Source of the DNA: Glutamicibacter mishrai
GTDB taxonomy: Bacteria; Actinomycetota; Actinomycetes; Actinomycetales; Micrococcaceae
Assembly: GCF_012221945.1 (NCBI RefSeq)
Contig: NZ_CP032549.1
Location: forward strand, 2,170,001 to 2,234,000
Reading direction: 5' to 3'
Length of the DNA: 64,000 nt
Positions 61,285-64,000 of the stretch are shown in pieces. The number at the start of each line of letters is the position of its first letter. Position 1 is the stretch's first letter. The notes under the pieces were generated by a model, which was not told where the DNA came from, searched no databases, and saw only the letters and a program-made list of their open reading frames with translations. The translations under genes and the position numbers were made by a program.

Positions 61285-61862
61285 GCCTCGGGTTCGACGC
61301 GCTCATCCTCGCCGGCGGACGCGGCACCCGGCTGGGCGGGGCGAACAAGCCCGGGCTGATGCTCCACGGCCAGCGCTTGGTCGACCGCGTCATCCAGGCC
61401 TCCCGACAGGCCGGGGCCGCCCGCGTTCTTGTCATCGGCGATCAGTCCGCTGGCACCCTGGCCGATGGCGTGCTGCGCGAGGACCCGCCCTTCGCCGGTC
61501 CGCTGGCTGGCATCGCCGCCGGGATCGCGCAGGTGAGCAGCCCCTGGTGCCTGGTTCTCGCCTGCGATCTGCAGCATCCCGACACTGTCATCAGTGCCCT
61601 GCTGGATCATGCCGATCGGCTCGGCCCCGACGGGCTCGTGCTGCGCGATGCGCAGGGCTACACCCAATGGCTCGCCGGCTTCTATCGCACACAGGCCGTC
61701 GCCCAAGCCTGCGCGGAACTGGGTGATCGGCTCATCAATGCCCCGGCGCGCGCCGCGCTGGGCCAACTGGATTTGGCCGAGCTGCCGGTGGATGATGAAA
61801 CCACCAACGACATCGACACCCCGCAGGCGCTGGAACGCGCCCGCCACGACGAAAGGCCCTGA
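61281..61862 (+). CDS. mobA: Molybdenum cofactor guanylyltransferase
   Basis: A 193-residue nucleotidyltransferase that adds GMP to molybdopterin. The N-terminal LILAGGRGTRLGGANKPGLMLHGQRLVDRVI is the nucleotide-binding signature, and ACDLQHPD holds the metal-binding Asp. The start at 61281 overlaps the moeA2 stop (ATGA); earlier in-frame codons lie inside moeA2. Confidence 0.92.
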   Translation: MSLGFDALILAGGRGTRLGGANKPGLMLHGQRLVDRVIQASRQAGAARVLVIGDQSAGTLADGVLREDPPFAGPLAGIAAGIAQVSSPWCLVLACDLQHPDTVISALLDHADRLGPDGLVLRDAQGYTQWLAGFYRTQAVAQACAELGDRLINAPARAALGQLDLAELPVDDETTNDIDTPQALERARHDERP

Positions 61863-61863
61863 C

Positions 61864-62136
61864 ATGGCTGTGCACTTGCCTCCCGAAGCCCTGAATGAAT
61901 GGCTCGAAGCCGCGACCGCGGAATTGGGCCTTGATGCCGCCGAGATCGATATCGCCACGGTCCTGGACGTCGCCAAGCATGTCGCCCACGAAGTCGCCCG
62001 CCCTGCCGCTCCCTTGAGCACCTTCCTGCTCGGTGTCGCATTGGGCAGTGCCAAGGGCGATCTGTCTTCTCTTGCCAAGCAGCTGGTCTCCCGCGCCCAT
62101 CAGTGGTCCGACGACCACCCGGACAACGAAGCCTAA
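61864..62136 (+). CDS. DUF6457-family protein
   Basis: A 90-residue, mostly helical protein: LNEWLEAATAELGLDAAEIDIATVLDVAKHVAHEVARPAAPLSTFLLGVALGSA. It matches the small DUF6457 proteins found after mobA in actinobacteria, as I recall them. Some actinobacteria fuse this domain to MobA. It starts 1 base after the mobA stop codon and ends the mod operon. Confidence 0.85.
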   Translation: MAVHLPPEALNEWLEAATAELGLDAAEIDIATVLDVAKHVAHEVARPAAPLSTFLLGVALGSAKGDLSSLAKQLVSRAHQWSDDHPDNEA

Positions 62137-62218
62137 TACGCGCGAGTTTTCGAGTTTCCCACGTCCGGTTTCGATTTTTCGTTGTGGATAAACCCTATTA
62201 TTCCGGGCCTATTCGGCG

Positions 62219-62224
62219 TATACT
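62219..62224 (+). promoter_or_regulatory. -10 element giving a leaderless HNH transcript
   Basis: TATACT ends 6 bases before the ATG at 62231, the distance at which transcription would begin at or next to the A of ATG. No ribosome site precedes the ATG. Confidence 0.55.
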
Positions 62225-62230
62225 GGATAT

Positions 62231-63676
62231 ATGTTCGAAGACAATGGAGTATTCGGTAGTAACTTCGAAGATGTACTTCCAGTGGGAACCACCTTCGCTG
62301 ATGCTCCATGCCTTTCCGAAAGCGATCAGTCTTTCATCAGCGCTGCCCTCGCGGATGATGATCCAACCGCAAGCATCATCGCACTTCAGAAAATAGAATC
62401 CCAGAATGCGTTCCTTTCCTCGATCCAAGCAATCCTGACTTCGCATTTGGATGCTACGCAGGGCGGAACCATTGGCGGGCCGGTGACGGCAAAGCAGCGC
62501 GGGACGGCCCACCATGTGGCCATGGCCCGCAGGCGTTCGCAGAATGCTTCCGTCGCTTATGTGCGTCGCATGCGATTCCTGATAGCCGACATGCCATATC
62601 TCTTTTCCCGTTTCCAGCAGGGCGACTTCAGCGAGAAACTGATCATGGCCATCCTGGCTCCGTTAGAAGATATGAGCCAGTCGGAGCGCCGGGAATTTGA
62701 TAGGTTCATTGCCAGCGCCCCGACCATGTTTGATACGGCATCGGACAAAGAAGCCCGCGACATTGCGCAGAAAGCTGTTGATGAAGTGCGCGGTGAAAAC
62801 CGCGATCAGGACATCGAAAAGAAAGCAGAGCATCGTGGCGCATCCTTTTTCAAAGGCAAGGACTGTGTCCGGCTGAGCGCCAGCCTTCCCATCGAAGTGG
62901 GTATCGCCGTGGAGGCGTCGCTTGAGGACGAAGCACAGAAATTGAAGAAGGCTGGGGACCAGCGTCCCATCTCCCAAATCAAGGTCGATCTTGTGGTTTC
63001 TCGTCTGACGGGTCATCCGGCAGACAAGCCACTTCCAATCAAGCTGCACGTAAATCTCGTGATGACGGATATGTCCCTGCTCATGGACGGAAAAGAACCA
63101 GCTTCCATACAGGGCTACGGCTCCGTGCCAGCGGAATATGCCCGTCGGCTGTTTGAAGCCTACGGAGAGGTTGATGACTGCTCTCCGGTTGAAGAACTTG
63201 ATCAATTGCGCCGCAGGATCAGGGCTTACCCGATGATCCGAAGGCTCTATACGCTGCCCGGCGGCCAGGATTTGGTGGCCATGGATTCCAAGGAGCGGCT
63301 CTTCAAGGGATCATTGCGCAAGCTATTGCAGCTGAGGGACCCTTACTGCCGCACTCCTTACTGCAACAACAAACCACGCCACGCAGATCATGTGCATCAG
63401 CACAGCAAGGGTGGAAAAACCTGCAGCATCAATGGATGCATGAAGTGCGCCTTCTGCAATTTAGCCAAGGAAGCACCCGGCTGGACTGAAGAAGTCATCC
63501 AAGAAAATCCGCACAAGATCAGAATCCATCCTCCCGGAGAAGTCACCTATGATTCTTCGCCTCCACCAATAGTTGGATTGGCAAGAATGGATGAATCACT
63601 GACCAAGCAGATCCAAAAGCAAACGCGGATCCCGAAAGAGCCGATCATTATATGGCGCTTCCCGGAAGCATCTTGA
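62231..63676 (+). CDS. DUF222 / HNH endonuclease-domain protein
   Basis: A 481-residue protein of the actinobacterial DUF222-HNH family. The N-terminal DUF222-like region covers about residues 40-300. The HNH domain near residues 365-420 is RDPYCRTPYCNNKPRHADHVHQHSKGGKTCSINGCMKCAFCNLAKEAPGW, with the zinc-type Cys pairs and His-Asp-His. These proteins occur in many copies in actinobacterial genomes and have been linked to mobile introns and phage-related loci, but their role is not settled. The promoter looks leaderless. Confidence 0.85.
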   Translation: MFEDNGVFGSNFEDVLPVGTTFADAPCLSESDQSFISAALADDDPTASIIALQKIESQNAFLSSIQAILTSHLDATQGGTIGGPVTAKQRGTAHHVAMARRRSQNASVAYVRRMRFLIADMPYLFSRFQQGDFSEKLIMAILAPLEDMSQSERREFDRFIASAPTMFDTASDKEARDIAQKAVDEVRGENRDQDIEKKAEHRGASFFKGKDCVRLSASLPIEVGIAVEASLEDEAQKLKKAGDQRPISQIKVDLVVSRLTGHPADKPLPIKLHVNLVMTDMSLLMDGKEPASIQGYGSVPAEYARRLFEAYGEVDDCSPVEELDQLRRRIRAYPMIRRLYTLPGGQDLVAMDSKERLFKGSLRKLLQLRDPYCRTPYCNNKPRHADHVHQHSKGGKTCSINGCMKCAFCNLAKEAPGWTEEVIQENPHKIRIHPPGEVTYDSSPPPIVGLARMDESLTKQIQKQTRIPKEPIIIWRFPEAS

Positions 63677-63695
63677 ACCCTCACAACCGAGGGTT
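63676..63695 (+). terminator. Short hairpin after the HNH gene
   Basis: AACCCTC / GAGGGTT with a 6-base loop, overlapping the stop codon by a base. No T-run. Probably a weak terminator. Confidence 0.4.
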
Positions 63696-63735
63696 GTCAC
63701 ATGGCGCTGTCACTTGCGCTGTAAACTCGAGAACT

Positions 63736-64000
63736 ATGGCTATCGGCGCGACTATGCACACTTTTGACGTTCAACTTGCTGATGTAGATCGCGGGGTATA
63801 CGAGGACCTGTCACTGCGCGTGGCACAGCATCCCTCGGAAACCGATGCCTACATGATCACGCGTGTCCTCGCTTATTGCTTGGAATACGAAGAAGGAATC
63901 AGCTTCTCGGCCGGCGGCGTATCAACGGGAGAAGAACCAGCAATCCTCGTCAAGGATCTGACCGGATTGATCACTGCATGGATTGAAATCGGTGCTCCCG
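63736..64000 (+). CDS. yaeQ: YaeQ-family protein, 3' end outside window
   Basis: The frame from ATG 63736 runs off the right edge (88 codons seen). It reads MAIGATMHTFDVQLADVDRG, then LSLRVAQHPSETDAYMITRVLAYCLEYEEGISFSAGG, then DLTGLITAWIEIGAP, which matches the PD-(D/E)XK-fold YaeQ family along its N-terminal half. Its function is unclear; YaeQ was once proposed to affect RfaH-related transcription elongation. Confidence 0.85.
   Translation, partial: MAIGATMHTFDVQLADVDRGVYEDLSLRVAQHPSETDAYMITRVLAYCLEYEEGISFSAGGVSTGEEPAILVKDLTGLITAWIEIGAP

Overview
The window looks like chromosome from a high-GC Gram-positive actinobacterium, most likely a member of the Micrococcaceae (Arthrobacter / Glutamicibacter type). 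This is inferred from the GC-rich coding bias, frequent GTG/TTG starts, DUF222-HNH and DUF4916 proteins, a MoeZ-type adenylyltransferase without zinc cysteines, an Lhr helicase of mycobacterial length, and actinobacterial-style regulators. I saw no rRNA or tRNA gene, insertion sequence, CRISPR array or phage gene.

Layout. (1) 1-14.6 kb is mostly core: a cut-off membrane protein, an ElaA-like acetyltransferase, tgt, a FUSC membrane protein, a DUF4916/Nudix-like protein, a DHA2 drug transporter, a short-chain dehydrogenase, a membrane protein, an RluA-type pseudouridine synthase, an endonuclease VIII-like glycosylase and the large helicase lhr. (2) 14.7-25.3 kb is a visibly AT-richer accessory block: an autoinhibited Fic protein with three operator-like boxes; an MFS/GlxA pair bracketed by two copies of one acetyltransferase 5' region, one of them only a remnant; three intact GNAT genes; an amine-catabolism unit (TetR repressor divergent from permease-cupin-flavin amine oxidase); and a membrane protein plus winged-helix regulator behind two tandem palindromes. 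(3) 25.3-31.3 kb returns to housekeeping genes: rlmH, a PAP2 phosphatase, a hydroxyacid dehydrogenase, an exported metallophosphoesterase, an unknown protein and a thioesterase.

(4) 31.3-42.8 kb carries the protocatechuate branch of the beta-ketoadipate pathway. A leftward operon pobA-pcaH-pcaG-pcaB-pcaD-pcaC turns 4-hydroxybenzoate into beta-ketoadipate. A rightward operon pcaF-pcaI-pcaJ followed by an IclR regulator turns that into succinyl-CoA and acetyl-CoA. A leftward pair supplies a PcaK-like transporter and a second IclR regulator. Three GTTC-N7-GAAC palindromes lie between pcaK and pcaF. (5) 42.8-46.9 kb holds a secreted lipase and an esterase flanking a CRP-like site, a MarR/membrane-protein pair with a 17-bp palindrome, a small secreted protein and a DUF1653 protein.

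(6) 46.9-62.1 kb is a molybdenum-cofactor region in two halves: mogA/moaB-moaC-moeA-moaD with divergent moeB-moaE, then moaA divergent from modABC-moeA2-mobA-DUF6457. Between them lie about 5.5 kb of unrelated genes: an unknown three-gene unit with a GNAT, an M20 amidohydrolase, a WYL regulator/DinB pair, and a decayed HipB-like/nucleotidyltransferase locus behind a perfect 20-bp palindrome. (7) The window ends with a DUF222-HNH protein with a leaderless start and the 5' end of a YaeQ-family gene.

No single spectacular new system stands out. The best leads are small regulatory modules: the Fic boxes, the tandem CTTTCC-N5-GGAAAG sites, the amine oxidase locus, the pca palindromes, the decayed toxin-antitoxin-like locus, and the duplication around the MFS/GlxA pair.
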